Part shown: positions 1 to 13,069 of the stretch, piece after piece
Numbering within the stretch: the stretch's first letter is position 1
Layout of the letters: every line of letters begins with the position of its first letter
Source: Parabacteroides distasonis
Lineage (GTDB): Bacteria > Bacteroidota > Bacteroidia > Bacteroidales > Tannerellaceae
Direction of reading: 5' to 3'
Length of the DNA stretch: 64,000 bases
NCBI GenBank assembly: GCA_021531775.1
Contig: JAFBIU010000006.1
Location: 1 to 64,000 of the forward strand
The notes under the pieces: generated by a model
Seen by the model: only the letters and a program-made list of their open reading frames with translations
The model's database searches: none
Told to the model about the DNA's origin: nothing
Program-made: the position numbers and the translations under genes

Positions 1-37
1 CCATGACAGCTCCTGCGGAGGGAACGCCATGCGGCAA

Positions 38-57
38 GGGGCTGAGCAGTCAGCCCC
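38..57. other. Short perfect hairpin near the left edge
   Basis: GGGGCTGA and TCAGCCCC form an 8-bp perfect stem around a GCAG loop. It may be the end of a structured RNA or a terminator of a gene lying left of the window. No coding sequence could be recognised in bases 1-130. Confidence 0.4.
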
Positions 58-138
58 GACGAGCTTTCTTTGTGTGATAACTGCATATTATGCTAATTAT
101 GCTTAATTTGATGCAGTTTTTCTATTATAGTTCATAAC

Positions 139-271
139 GTAACGTTACGCAAAAAAATGTAGTTCTGACCCGAAGGAGGCTCGAAGGGCTATCGAAGGAG
201 GCATCACTGATGATGAAGATGGGCCACTACTGATGACAGACAGCCGTCATCAGTAGTGGCCCGTTTTCGCT
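139..271 (+). repeat. Left copy of the ATPase-tail repeat family
   Basis: This stretch begins with a GTAACGTTAC palindrome, then an A-run, then a 38-bp core (170-207) containing CGAAGG three times. The same core occurs base for base at 50574-50611, just after the second AAA-ATPase gene, and weaker similarity continues for about 60 bp in both copies. No ATPase gene adjoins this copy; the neighbour is the 3' end of a beta-galactosidase gene. It is either a solo copy of a dispersed repeat or the tail of a lost gene. Confidence 0.8.
221..262. terminator. Perfect 17-bp inverted repeat after the GH2 gene
   Basis: Arms 221-237 and 246-262 are perfectly complementary (GGGCCACTACTGATGAC on the left) around an 8-base loop. 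It lies 9 bases past the stop of the beta-galactosidase gene. No strong T-run follows in the minus direction, so intrinsic termination is plausible but not certain. The hairpin is also the variable end of the left ATPase-tail repeat; the corresponding part of the right copy is degenerate. Confidence 0.55.
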
Positions 272-4580
<4,309 letters not shown>

Positions 4581-4595
4581 ATCAAACCTAACTCG

Positions 4596-6164
4596 TTAAT
4601 TTACGATTACTTCAATAGTCGGGATCGTACGTTCGATGCCATCCGGACCCTTCGCTACCACGCGGGTAATGTAGAAACGCTTCCCCTTCTGCAAACGACG
4701 GATATAGTCCTTCTGGCGTTGCGAAAAGTTCGTTCCTTCAGCCACCTCAGGAATGGCATTACCCATCGAGTCGAAGAAGGTCAGCTCAAAACGTATGACC
4801 GTATATTTTACATCCAATAGATCATCATCAATGGCAGCCAAGATGCCATCTGCCTCGACCAGACTTCGTTTGGCCAACTTACCGCCCTTGAATTTCCGGA
4901 CATTGCCGTTCTGATCTTTGTATTCAATGTAGGGCAACGGATCGGGTAGAGCCCGCACCCGGAAACTGGTCTTGGCCATCTCCACGCTTCGTCCGTCCGC
5001 CATCTTGGCCTGTACAGAGACAACGGCTTCGGTGCCCACCTTGGTCGGACGTGCCTCCCACAGGTCCCCTTTACGCGTCAAGGAGCCATTTGTCATGGTG
5101 GCTGTCACATTGCCGCTCGGTACACCCGGAACAGCAATCCGGATCGGATTGGCAATACCGGCATACAACACATTCATCATGGTCGGAGCTACCGTGGCCG
5201 AAGGTTCTGTCACATAGTATTCGCTCTCGAACTCCCGACGCATGGTCGTACCGTCGCTATTAGGCATCTCGATGTAGCCCTTGATCGGAAAGGTACCGGT
5301 GGATCCGGTATTGACCGTAAAGACCCCGGCATTCTCTTCCGGCAGCTGGCTTCCATTCACAAAGATGGTCGGCCGCTTGGTCGAATCGACCGCCGACAAG
5401 ACGATATTGGCCTTGTACTGACTGCCTCGCATCACAATCTGGCTTTGCGGAATCACCTGAGCGGTAATCTCATTGACCCGATAGTCACCCACATCCACAT
5501 TACCCAACAACATCGACAGGGCCTCCCCTTCGGTATAACGGATATCGCTCTGGATTTTAGTCAACAGGGTAATGGCTGCCGTCACAGGCATATTCTCAAA
5601 GAGCGCCTCTTCCCACGAACGGGTATTGATGCCCGGCTTGTAGGGAGGTTCGGTGCTCAAGCAATCTTCGATCAGATGCAACTTCGTGGTATCGGTAATC
5701 ATCTCGCCCATCATCTCCCGATACTGGTCGATGGCCATCCGCAACTGCTTACCTTCACCGGTAGTGGGGGCCAACATCACCCGGGAAGCCGCCTCCAGAT
5801 CTTCAATGTTCTCGATGTTATCTACATCGGCCTCCTTACCATCGGCCTCGCGGGCAATCTTGACCTTCAACGACTGAATGTAATTGAACAGGCTGTCAGA
5901 CGCCTGCTTGACAGACTGCCCCTTCCGGTACCAGGCCTCCACCTTGTCCGGATTGACCCCATAATACTGCTTCAGTTCGTTCATGACCAGGTCATTGCGG
6001 CTCGAAGAGGTCGTGATGGAATTCTGCAAGCTACCCTCCACCAGCCCAAAGCCATCCAGCACCTCCGACGACACGTTCAGGGCTGTCATCGCGATGAACA
6101 CCAGATACATCAGGTTGATCATCTTCTGACGGGGCGAGTTGGGATTATTTGATATTCCTGCCAT
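4596..6164 (-). CDS. gldM: Type IX secretion motor protein GldM/PorM
   Basis: The 522-residue protein has one transmembrane helix near residues 17-37 and a long periplasmic part, the known architecture of GldM. In the family, the membrane helix packs with GldL to form the proton-driven motor, and the elongated periplasmic domains carry torque or conformational change to the GldK/GldN ring. The N-terminus ([20 protein letters not shown]) is of the typical GldM type. Its place between gldL (31 bases upstream) and gldN supports the call. Nothing looks broken. Confidence 0.95.
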   Translation of the reverse strand: MAGISNNPNSPRQKMINLMYLVFIAMTALNVSSEVLDGFGLVEGSLQNSITTSSSRNDLVMNELKQYYGVNPDKVEAWYRKGQSVKQASDSLFNYIQSLKVKIAREADGKEADVDNIENIEDLEAASRVMLAPTTGEGKQLRMAIDQYREMMGEMITDTTKLHLIEDCLSTEPPYKPGINTRSWEEALFENMPVTAAITLLTKIQSDIRYTEGEALSMLLGNVDVGDYRVNEITAQVIPQSQIVMRGSQYKANIVLSAVDSTKRPTIFVNGSQLPEENAGVFTVNTGSTGTFPIKGYIEMPNSDGTTMRREFESEYYVTEPSATVAPTMMNVLYAGIANPIRIAVPGVPSGNVTATMTNGSLTRKGDLWEARPTKVGTEAVVSVQAKMADGRSVEMAKTSFRVRALPDPLPYIEYKDQNGNVRKFKGGKLAKRSLVEADGILAAIDDDLLDVKYTVIRFELTFFDSMGNAIPEVAEGTNFSQRQKDYIRRLQKGKRFYITRVVAKGPDGIERTIPTIEVIVN

Positions 6165-6195
6165 AGTTTTCTACCTTCCTTCTGTTAACACCTTG

Positions 6196-7308
6196 TTATC
6201 TGCCTGCCTGTCCGGGCATGGTCTGGTTATAAACCGGTTGTTGATAGGGATTTCCGGCCATCGGTTGTCCATACGGCTGTTGCGGATAGGTCGGTTGCTG
6301 ATAGGCAGCCTGCGGCTGGACGGGTGCCTGTGGCTGCACCGGAGCTTGCGGTTGGGTGTGCTGATAGCCCATATTGACCGTCATGGCCTGCAACAGACGG
6401 GCATAGACCTGGTTCAACTCAGACAACTGACGCGTCATCTTCTCGGTCTCGTTCCGGAAGACGGAACTATCCACCACCGATCCATCGTACATCTCTCGGA
6501 TCCGGCTCAAACCGCCATTGATGTGCTCGATCGATTCGATTTGTGAACTGATGCTCTTCAGCTGGATCTCATAGATGGTATTCAGACCGGCAATGTTGCG
6601 GTTCAGCAACTCCATCTGCTGTACATACCCCCGTGAGTTCTGATTGATACCGTCGGAATTGTCGGTAATGCTCTTATAGGAATTCAACAGGGTATCGGAT
6701 ACGTTCGTCAACGAGTTGGTCACCTGACTGAAACGTTCCATGTGGGCCGACATGTCGGTCAACTGCTCCAGGTACTTTTGGGTGGCCTCGGTCAGTTCGG
6801 CCATCTTCGAAATCTGCTCGGCCGCACCACTCAACTTCTTGATGCTGTCAGACAGATTCTTCGTATCCTCTTCCGTCACATTCAAGGTACCGGCTATGTT
6901 CAAGCTACCGCCACCGGACAACGAAACACCTTGCATACCGGCTTGACGAGCCGCTGCGGCCACATCCGCATGGATAGCCGGTTCCGACTCTACCGCTGCA
7001 TTGTTGCCCGATCCCGAGAAGTCGGGACGGTCCATGGGGTTGCGTGACTTCAACACCGGAAACACATCTTCCCAATGATACTCGTTCGAAGGATGCTCGA
7101 ATGCAGAGATGAAGAACACCAATGATTCCGTGATCATCGCTACAAACAGAATCTGATTGGCATACGGCAGGTGCAGCAATTTGAACAAAGCACCCAACAC
7201 CACAATGGAGGCTCCCCAACTGTAGAGGAAGTTCAACGTCCGTTTTCCCTTCTCGCTGGAAAGGAACATCTCCAGAATATTCTTATATCTTCTATACTTC
7301 TTACCCAT
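6196..7308 (-). CDS. gldL: Type IX secretion motor protein GldL/PorL with long P/Q-rich tail
   Basis: The protein starts with two transmembrane helices (about residues 24-44 and 50-68), the second holding a buried Glu (TESLVFF), as expected of the GldL proton channel. A cytoplasmic coiled-coil-like region follows to about residue 310. The last 55 or so residues are a Gln/Pro-rich tail with tandem QPQAPV units and several PYQQP/YPQQP motifs. At 370 residues it is longer than the GldL/PorL proteins I know of (about 215-310). It precedes gldM in the operon, and together the two form the energising motor of the secretion system. Confidence 0.94.
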   Translation of the reverse strand: MGKKYRRYKNILEMFLSSEKGKRTLNFLYSWGASIVVLGALFKLLHLPYANQILFVAMITESLVFFISAFEHPSNEYHWEDVFPVLKSRNPMDRPDFSGSGNNAAVESEPAIHADVAAAARQAGMQGVSLSGGGSLNIAGTLNVTEEDTKNLSDSIKKLSGAAEQISKMAELTEATQKYLEQLTDMSAHMERFSQVTNSLTNVSDTLLNSYKSITDNSDGINQNSRGYVQQMELLNRNIAGLNTIYEIQLKSISSQIESIEHINGGLSRIREMYDGSVVDSSVFRNETEKMTRQLSELNQVYARLLQAMTVNMGYQHTQPQAPVQPQAPVQPQAAYQQPTYPQQPYGQPMAGNPYQQPVYNQTMPGQAGR

Positions 7309-7343
7309 GGTTTTATACTATCTTGTCTCGTTACTATTCATGA

Positions 7344-8771
7344 TTATTTTTTGCCTTTCGACCGAGAAAAACCGATCTGTGTGCGTGCACAACGGAAGCC
7401 GATGTAGGATCGGGTCTCGTTCTGATATTCAAAGGTGCGCATATCCGAGCGGATAAACTGCTGCACATCTTTCCAAGAGCCCCCTCGAACCACCTTCTTC
7501 TTCATGGCATAGGGATCATTCTTGGCCGCATTGTAAATCAGTTCGGGATTCATATCACTGGTTTGTGAGGGACCCGATTCAGAATAGGAATCCAGGGTCC
7601 ATTCGGCCACGTTACCGGCCATATCGAACAAACCGAACTCATTCGGGGAGAAGGAGCCGACACGGGACGTGATCAAGTGGCCATCTTCGGTATAATTCCC
7701 CTTGCCCGGCTTGAAGTTGCCCAAGAAGCAACCCTTACCGTTCTGCAGGCCGTCCCCGTCCCACGGGAACTTACGCTCGTTCTTACCCACACGGGCTGCA
7801 TATTCCCATTCGCCTTCGGTAGGCAGACGGAACGGCTCGATGGATTGGCCGGCAGGCAGGCTCAACGACTCTTTGTAGAGATTGGTCCGCCAGATACAGA
7901 AGGCCATTGCCTGCTCCCACGAAACACCCACCACCGGATAGTCATCATAACCGGGATGATTGAAATACATACGCATGTAGGGCTCGTTGTAGGCATTGTT
8001 GAAGTCATTGACCCAACAGTTTTCATCGGGATAGATATTCACGATGCGTGTGTTCAGGAAATCCCATTCGCTACTCAACTGACGGGTAATGGTCTCGTTG
8101 ATGATCCGTCCCTCCTCATCGATATAGGCGGTATCCTTGGAAATCATCACCACTTCGTTCGGATCGACCTGCACATCCGTATTCCGGTTGCGGTCTTCCG
8201 GATTGAGCTGGTGTTTGCGAAGAGCGGCCGAGGTATAGTCGTACCACTCATATTTATAGATCATCTGTTTGGGATCCAATTTCTTTTCGCCCGTAATCGG
8301 ATTGGTATAATAGACACTCTCTATGGCACGAAGTTCATCCTCGTTGGCCCGTTTCCAAGGGATCGGACGGTTCCAGTCCAAGTGGGGAGTCACCGGTTCG
8401 CCATATTTGTCTTCTGTAATCTTGAAGAGGTCATTGCCGCCATAAGCCGGGTCGGCCAGACGCTCACGAATAATGGAGTCGCGCACCCAATAGACGAACT
8501 GACGATATTTGGCATTCGTCACCTCCGTCTGATCCATCCAAAAGGCATCAAACGAAACGCCTTTGGTCTCCGGCATGATGCCCCACAACGAATCCTTATC
8601 GGACGGACCCATCTCAAAAGCCCCTCGTTTGATCAGAACCATCCCATAGGGAGCCGGTTCATTAAACGCAACAGTTCTTGCTCCTGTCACCTCCCCTCCG
8701 GCATTCCGCAAGGATTTACCGCAAGAGGACAACAGGGCAATGACCACCAGTGCTACTAATGCTTTTCTCAT
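7344..8771 (-). CDS. gldK: Type IX secretion lipoprotein GldK/PorK
   Basis: A 475-residue outer-membrane lipoprotein: the signal sequence ends in LLSSC, with Cys17 as lipidation site. The rest is an FGE-sulfatase (formylglycine-generating-enzyme-like) fold, recognisable from LIKRGAFEMG, RLPTEGEWEYAAR, FDMAGNVAEW and VVRGGSW. In T9SS this fold is structural, and GldK/PorK pairs with GldN/PorN in the periplasmic ring. It sits second in the operon, 8 bases after the PorP-type gene. An enzymatic role is unlikely given the context. Confidence 0.95.
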   Translation of the reverse strand: MRKALVALVVIALLSSCGKSLRNAGGEVTGARTVAFNEPAPYGMVLIKRGAFEMGPSDKDSLWGIMPETKGVSFDAFWMDQTEVTNAKYRQFVYWVRDSIIRERLADPAYGGNDLFKITEDKYGEPVTPHLDWNRPIPWKRANEDELRAIESVYYTNPITGEKKLDPKQMIYKYEWYDYTSAALRKHQLNPEDRNRNTDVQVDPNEVVMISKDTAYIDEEGRIINETITRQLSSEWDFLNTRIVNIYPDENCWVNDFNNAYNEPYMRMYFNHPGYDDYPVVGVSWEQAMAFCIWRTNLYKESLSLPAGQSIEPFRLPTEGEWEYAARVGKNERKFPWDGDGLQNGKGCFLGNFKPGKGNYTEDGHLITSRVGSFSPNEFGLFDMAGNVAEWTLDSYSESGPSQTSDMNPELIYNAAKNDPYAMKKKVVRGGSWKDVQQFIRSDMRTFEYQNETRSYIGFRCARTQIGFSRSKGKK

Positions 8772-8779
8772 ATACTACA

Positions 8780-9751
8780 TTATAATATACGTACACTTTT
8801 ATGTCTATTATTTCCCGTCTTCGTCTTATGAAGTTTCAGGTTGTACGTCACCATCAACTCATGACTGCCTGCTCCAAACTTACCTAATTGCGTTGTCGCG
8901 AAATCAAAGGCGTATCCCAACTGGAAACGTCCGATCTTGGCTCCAAACAGCAGAGCCACCGATTCGCCTATCCGCCAAGCCAATCCACCATTGAACATCT
9001 TGTTGTATTCCAACCGAGCGGTCACATCCGCATGCCAACTGGTTTTCGCATCTGTCATAAAGAACAAAGAGGGCTGTAATTCAAATAACGGATTGTTGAG
9101 CGCAATATTGTATCCACCCATGAAATTATACATGCTTCCGATGTAAAAATAGGCATTTTCTTCCAATCGCATCTCCGGTTGGGTCAAATGGGTAGCGGCC
9201 AGACCGACGTACCAGTTCTTCCGCTGGTAGAAGAGACCGAAGTTGACGTCGAAACCGGTTCCGCTGACGGCCGTGGTCGGAATGGCATTGTCTTCGCCTG
9301 CCTTCACAAAGTATTCGGCCGCATCGGGAATATACACTTTCGTTCCGTCGAACGACTCGTTGACCAATCCCACTTGCAAACCGCCACTCAACACTCCCCC
9401 CAACAGTTTCTGCTTGTAGGCATACTGCAAGGCCACATGCGTATTCAGGAACAGACCGGCCGCATCCACATAGACCACAGCCCCGACGCCATGTTGCGTC
9501 TTGCCCAAGGTCAGCGGCATCTCGCCCGTGACAAAGAAGGATTTGGGTGCCCCTTGCACACCGATCCACTCCACACGGGTGATGGCCAAGAGGTTCAGGT
9601 TTTCCGTCGATCCCGCATAAGCCGGATTATAATAGTTTTTGGCCATGTAATATTGGGCAAAACGGGTGTCGTACTGAGCCAGTCCCGGACTGACCCAACC
9701 CCACAACAGTCCGGCCAAGAGGGCCATGATATGTAGAATCCGATTCTTCAT
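8780..9751 (-). CDS. porP: PorP/SprF-family type IX secretion outer-membrane protein
   Basis: The 323-residue protein has a signal peptide (MKNRILHIM...GLAQ) followed by the family signature YDTRFAQYYMAKNYYNPAYAGS and alternating beta-strand sequence of an outer-membrane barrel. PorP/SprF proteins are needed for secretion or surface assembly of T9SS cargo. I start at 9751 because it gives an intact signal peptide; the in-frame extension upstream crosses the terminator of the preceding gene. It is the first gene of the secretion operon, and the promoter should lie between 9752 and 9792, though I see no clear TAnnTTTG box there. Confidence 0.93.
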   Translation of the reverse strand: MKNRILHIMALLAGLLWGWVSPGLAQYDTRFAQYYMAKNYYNPAYAGSTENLNLLAITRVEWIGVQGAPKSFFVTGEMPLTLGKTQHGVGAVVYVDAAGLFLNTHVALQYAYKQKLLGGVLSGGLQVGLVNESFDGTKVYIPDAAEYFVKAGEDNAIPTTAVSGTGFDVNFGLFYQRKNWYVGLAATHLTQPEMRLEENAYFYIGSMYNFMGGYNIALNNPLFELQPSLFFMTDAKTSWHADVTARLEYNKMFNGGLAWRIGESVALLFGAKIGRFQLGYAFDFATTQLGKFGAGSHELMVTYNLKLHKTKTGNNRHKSVRIL

Positions 9752-9792
9752 GCTTCTATAACGCACCCGTCTTTGAATTATTATATAAAAAG

Positions 9793-9831
9793 GAAACGAG
9801 GTGGCATACTTTTCGGTACACACCTCGTTTC
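9793..9831 (-). terminator. Terminator after the DUF2795-type gene
   Basis: An 11-bp perfect stem (GAAACGAGGTG at 9793-9803 with 9821-9831) is followed on the minus strand by CCTTTTTATATAAT. It ends the small upstream gene and insulates the T9SS operon. Confidence 0.85.
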
Positions 9832-9868
9832 TTATGCTCTCATTCAACGAAACGTCAAAAATCGTTCT

Positions 9869-10090
9869 TTAATACTCCTCTTCGTCAAAGAAGAAATCCT
9901 CTTTGCTGGGATAATCAGGCCAAATATCTTCCATACATTCATATATTTCGCCCTCATCTTCCATCTCTTGCAAATTCTCAATCACCTCCAGAGGGGCTCC
10001 GGAACGTTGCGCATAATCGATCAACTCATCCTTGGTCGCAGGCCAAGGGGCGTCTTCCAGTTTAGAAGCTAACTCCAATGTCCAATACAT
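9869..10090 (-). CDS. Small acidic DUF2795-like protein
   Basis: This 73-residue protein begins MYWTLELASKLEDAPWPATKDELIDYA and ends in a run of acidic residues (DFFFDEEEY). It resembles the short DUF2795 proteins common in Bacteroidetes, whose function is unknown. I start at the ATG at 10090; nine further in-frame residues exist upstream but look non-coding. It has its own terminator and lies 73 bases after the adenosyltransferase gene on the same strand. Its small size, strong conservation of the W-P-A-T-K-x-E-L pattern and acidic tail suggest a small binding or regulatory protein, which is inference. Confidence 0.8.
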   Translation of the reverse strand: MYWTLELASKLEDAPWPATKDELIDYAQRSGAPLEVIENLQEMEDEGEIYECMEDIWPDYPSKEDFFFDEEEY

Positions 10091-10163
10091 AGCTATCAAA
10101 GTATTAATAACCGTCAAACGGTCAGGTTCACATTAATTTCGCGCAAAAATATAATAATATTCT

Positions 10164-10727
10164 CTACTGGCAAGTAGAATCCCAGATTATTTCTGTTCCA
10201 TTATTCTTCAAACACTCTTTTCGTGCCAAAACGAACAGATAATCAGACAATCGGTTTACAAATATCAAAACAGGCTCCTCCACCGAAGCGGTTTCAGCCA
10301 AGCGGTAGATCTGCCGTTCGGCCCGCCGGCAAACCGTCCGGCAGACATGGGCCAAGGAGGCTGACCGGCATCCTCCCGGCAACACAAAGGCACGCATCTT
10401 GGGCAACGTGCTGTCGAGCCGGTCGATCTCCCGTTCGATATGGGTAATGCTTTCGGGGGTGACCCGACTTTCAATCTTCAAGTCCGTTGTCTCCTGATCC
10501 GTAGCCAAATAGGAGCCAATGGTAAACAACTTGTGTTGGACAAAGGACAAGAACGACTGATCGGCCTCATCGTCAATCGAGGTGATCAGCAAGCCAATAA
10601 AGGAGTTCAACTCGTCGATCGTTCCGTACGACTCGATCCGTTGATGGGCTTTCGACACGCGTTGACCCCCTACCAATGAGGTGGTTCCCTTGTCACCCGT
10701 GCCTGTATAAATACGACTCTTTTCCAT
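10164..10727 (-). CDS. Cob(I)alamin adenosyltransferase, PduO/MMAB type
   Basis: A 187-residue PduO-type enzyme that transfers the adenosyl group of ATP to cob(I)alamin to make coenzyme B12. The ATP-binding N-terminal motif is clear ([16 protein letters not shown]), followed by [13 protein letters not shown] and the helical motif [12 protein letters not shown]. Length matches the family. It lies 2 bases after the stop of the upstream methyltransferase gene, so the two are probably co-transcribed. Bacteroidales that make propionate by methylmalonyl-CoA mutase need this cofactor; the link is inferred. Confidence 0.92.
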   Translation of the reverse strand: MEKSRIYTGTGDKGTTSLVGGQRVSKAHQRIESYGTIDELNSFIGLLITSIDDEADQSFLSFVQHKLFTIGSYLATDQETTDLKIESRVTPESITHIEREIDRLDSTLPKMRAFVLPGGCRSASLAHVCRTVCRRAERQIYRLAETASVEEPVLIFVNRLSDYLFVLARKECLKNNGTEIIWDSTCQ

Positions 10728-10729
10728 CT

Positions 10730-11521
10730 TTAGAAATAGACTTTATAATCTTTTTTATGCAATTTATTTCGGAATATCAGAATCCCCAACGAATAGAGAT
10801 CCAACGTGACAGTCACATCCGGATGCAAACAGACATCGCGCCAGAAAGCACGCATCTTCCCGCTCTCTTTGATCCCTTCAAACACAAATACGGTATTGTC
10901 GTGTGCATATTTCGCACAGGCATTGAAAAGCTCCAGATTGTGTTCCTGCTCGTAAAGGGTATTGAAAAAAACGAAATCTACCGATCCCAAATCCTGCAAG
11001 GCCTGCGGCAACAGAGAGGCATAGCTGCCCACCCGCAAATCAATCGGATTGTGTGCGGCCTGTTCAAACACCCTTTTCGAAATCCTGCCGAACTCCGGGA
11101 CGGTTTCGAGCGCAATGCATCGCAACCCGGCGGCATAGGAGGTCAGGTAGAGCGTCGAGAGCCCCATCGTAGGTCCCAACTGCAGAATGTTCTGACTCTT
11201 GAAATAGTTGACCAACCGGAACAGCAAGGCACCATGCTTCGGATGGATAGCTTCACGACGCACGATTTCTCCCAATGTCCGGCTCCGCAACTTGTTCCTG
11301 TTCTGGCGATCGGCATAGGTTATCTGATCGGTACAGAAAAGCATCTTCTTCCGCAACAATTCAATATCCTGGAAACTGTAATAGGGACATTTTTCCTCGA
11401 TGACCTTCGTGATCAGGTCAAACACAAAAGGCGAATGGACCCCAAATCCTTTCCGATAACGGATGCTCCGGTACAAGAGCACACTTTTCCTCCATGTATT
11501 AGCTTTCGGTATAAATCGCAT
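10730..11521 (-). CDS. Class I SAM-dependent methyltransferase
   Basis: A 263-residue protein with a Rossmann methyltransferase fold: the SAM-binding motif is seen in [15 protein letters not shown], followed by [10 protein letters not shown] (acidic end of strand 2) and [11 protein letters not shown]. It resembles O-methyltransferase-like proteins often found as orphans in Bacteroidetes; the substrate cannot be assigned. The true start is the ATG at 11521, because the in-frame codon at 11527 is TTG. It is first of a two-gene unit with the cobalamin adenosyltransferase. Confidence 0.82.
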   Translation of the reverse strand: MRFIPKANTWRKSVLLYRSIRYRKGFGVHSPFVFDLITKVIEEKCPYYSFQDIELLRKKMLFCTDQITYADRQNRNKLRSRTLGEIVRREAIHPKHGALLFRLVNYFKSQNILQLGPTMGLSTLYLTSYAAGLRCIALETVPEFGRISKRVFEQAAHNPIDLRVGSYASLLPQALQDLGSVDFVFFNTLYEQEHNLELFNACAKYAHDNTVFVFEGIKESGKMRAFWRDVCLHPDVTVTLDLYSLGILIFRNKLHKKDYKVYF

Positions 11522-11644
11522 TTTCAATCATCTTTTGTACGCAAAGGAAACAATTTATCACGAATTATCATAGCACAATGACACGAATATTTGATACACA
11601 GAAAAATTTTAGCCAGATTCTCCGAATTATTCAGAAATCTTCCA

Positions 11645-11652
11645 TACATTTG
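11645..11652 (+). promoter_or_regulatory. Bacteroidetes -7 box for the PNPOx-like gene
   Basis: TACATTTG matches the TAnnTTTG consensus, 31 bases before the start codon of the flavoprotein gene. A -33 TTTG is not obvious. Confidence 0.55.
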
Positions 11653-11682
11653 TCACTGTATTTTTATAGAACCGCAAGATAG

Positions 11683-12153
11683 ATGAAAACATTAGTTCAT
11701 ACAGATCGGGAATTTGTGGAGCAAGTGATCCGCAAATGTGATGTATGCTTTGTCGGAATGGCTGATACCGATGGTACACCCTACGTACTGCCGATGAATT
11801 TTGGCTATGAGGATGGGACGATCTACCTCCATTCTGCCCAGACAGGACGGAGCATTTCGATTTTGGAGCGCAATCCCAAAGCGTGTATCACGTTCAGTTG
11901 CGATCATCAGCTTGTCTATCAACATCCGAATGTGGCTTGTAGCTACCGGTGGAAAGCCAAGAGTGTCATCTGTGAAGGAGTGGTCTCCTTCGTGGAGGAT
12001 CCGGCTGAAAAGGAGGAGGCGCTGCACATTCTGATGGGACAATATTGCGACAAGTCATTCCGTTTCAGCAAACCCGCTGTTGACAACGTGAAAATCTGGA
12101 AGATGCCAATCGATCAAATCGCTTGTAAAGAGTTTGGAGCACCCCACAAATGA
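11683..12153 (+). CDS. Pyridoxamine 5'-phosphate oxidase-like flavoprotein (Nim-like)
   Basis: This 156-residue split-barrel protein belongs to the PNPOx-like family that includes 5-nitroimidazole reductases (Nim) of Bacteroides. The fold is read from VCFVGMADTDGTPYVLPMNFGYEDGTIYLHSA and the later CSYRWKAKSVICEGVVSFV. Such proteins bind FMN or heme. Many chromosomal homologues have no role in metronidazole resistance, so resistance should not be assumed. The stop overlaps the start of the serine acetyltransferase gene (ATGA), so the two are translationally coupled. Confidence 0.88.
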   Translation: MKTLVHTDREFVEQVIRKCDVCFVGMADTDGTPYVLPMNFGYEDGTIYLHSAQTGRSISILERNPKACITFSCDHQLVYQHPNVACSYRWKAKSVICEGVVSFVEDPAEKEEALHILMGQYCDKSFRFSKPAVDNVKIWKMPIDQIACKEFGAPHK

Positions 12154-13049
12154 TGAAAGACGACATCTTACAGGATACCGTCACGAAACTCGCAGACGAG
12201 GATTCCTATAAACAGTTGTTTCATGCCTACCGGGACGAAGAGTCTCTTCCTTCCGGTGAAGCGTTGAAAGAGATAGTTGATTTATGTCGGGCTATTCTCT
12301 TTCCGGGCTACTATGGTCCTACCCGAATCAGCCGGCAGACCATCCGTTTTCATACGGGTGTCCTGGTCTCCCAGCTGCATGACCGACTGACGCACGAGAT
12401 CCATGCCGGGCTCTGCTTTGCAGACACACCCGACAGTGAGACGTCTGAACAGACGCGCCTGTTGCAGGCACAACAGCTTTCGGAGGCCTTCATTGCCGCC
12501 TTGCCCGAGATACGTCGGCTGTTGGCTACCGATGCGGAGGCCACCTTCGACGGAGATCCAGCCGCCCAGAACCTCAGCGAAGTGATCTTTTGCTACCCAG
12601 GATTCCGGGCCATCAGCAACCATCGCATTGCCCATCAGTTGTATGTCTTGGGGGTTCCCTTCATCCCTCGGATGATTGCCGAGATGGCTCACTCCGAAAC
12701 AGGCATTGACATCCATCCGGGTGCCGTCATCGGCCACCACTTCTCCATCGACCACGGAACCGGTACCGTCATTGGCGAGACCAGCCGGATCGGGCATCAT
12801 GTCCGCATCTTCCAAGGAGTCAGCTTGGCGGGAGAGAAACTGCCTCCCGACGAAAATGGCAATACCATTCGCGGTGTTGACCGGCATCCGATTCTGGAGG
12901 ATTATGTCACCATTTATTCCAATTCGACCTTGATCGGCAAGATCCGCATTGGCCAAGGAGCCACCATTTGTGGAAACGTCTGGTTGGCAAACGATGTCCC
13001 GGCAGGGGAGGTCATCACGCAAAAAAGCAATCTGATTAATAAATTATAA
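12150..13049 (+). CDS. cysE: Serine O-acetyltransferase
   Basis: This is a 299-residue serine acetyltransferase of the EpsC/CysE type, making O-acetylserine for cysteine synthesis. The C-terminal third is a left-handed beta-helix built of hexapeptide repeats (IHPGAVIGHHFSIDHGTGTVIGETSRIG), with the catalytic His in GHHFSIDHGTG. The N-terminal helical region, about 170 residues, is the oligomerisation domain. It starts 4 bases inside the preceding flavoprotein gene. No cysK is nearby. Confidence 0.92.
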   Translation: MMKDDILQDTVTKLADEDSYKQLFHAYRDEESLPSGEALKEIVDLCRAILFPGYYGPTRISRQTIRFHTGVLVSQLHDRLTHEIHAGLCFADTPDSETSEQTRLLQAQQLSEAFIAALPEIRRLLATDAEATFDGDPAAQNLSEVIFCYPGFRAISNHRIAHQLYVLGVPFIPRMIAEMAHSETGIDIHPGAVIGHHFSIDHGTGTVIGETSRIGHHVRIFQGVSLAGEKLPPDENGNTIRGVDRHPILEDYVTIYSNSTLIGKIRIGQGATICGNVWLANDVPAGEVITQKSNLINKL

Positions 13050-13069
13050 TACGAATCATCAATAAAACA

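Noticed and set aside
1-130. Riboswitch or structured RNA at the left edge
   Set aside because: A short hairpin is seen, but no known riboswitch core could be matched and the region is cut by the window.
7677-8759. Plus-strand open frame of 360 codons opposite gldK
   Set aside because: No domain or ribosome site; gldK on the other strand has a lipobox and full FGE-like motifs.
11683-12153. Metronidazole resistance gene nim
   Set aside because: The fold is Nim-like, but most chromosomal PNPOx-like proteins are not resistance genes and no activating IS lies upstream.
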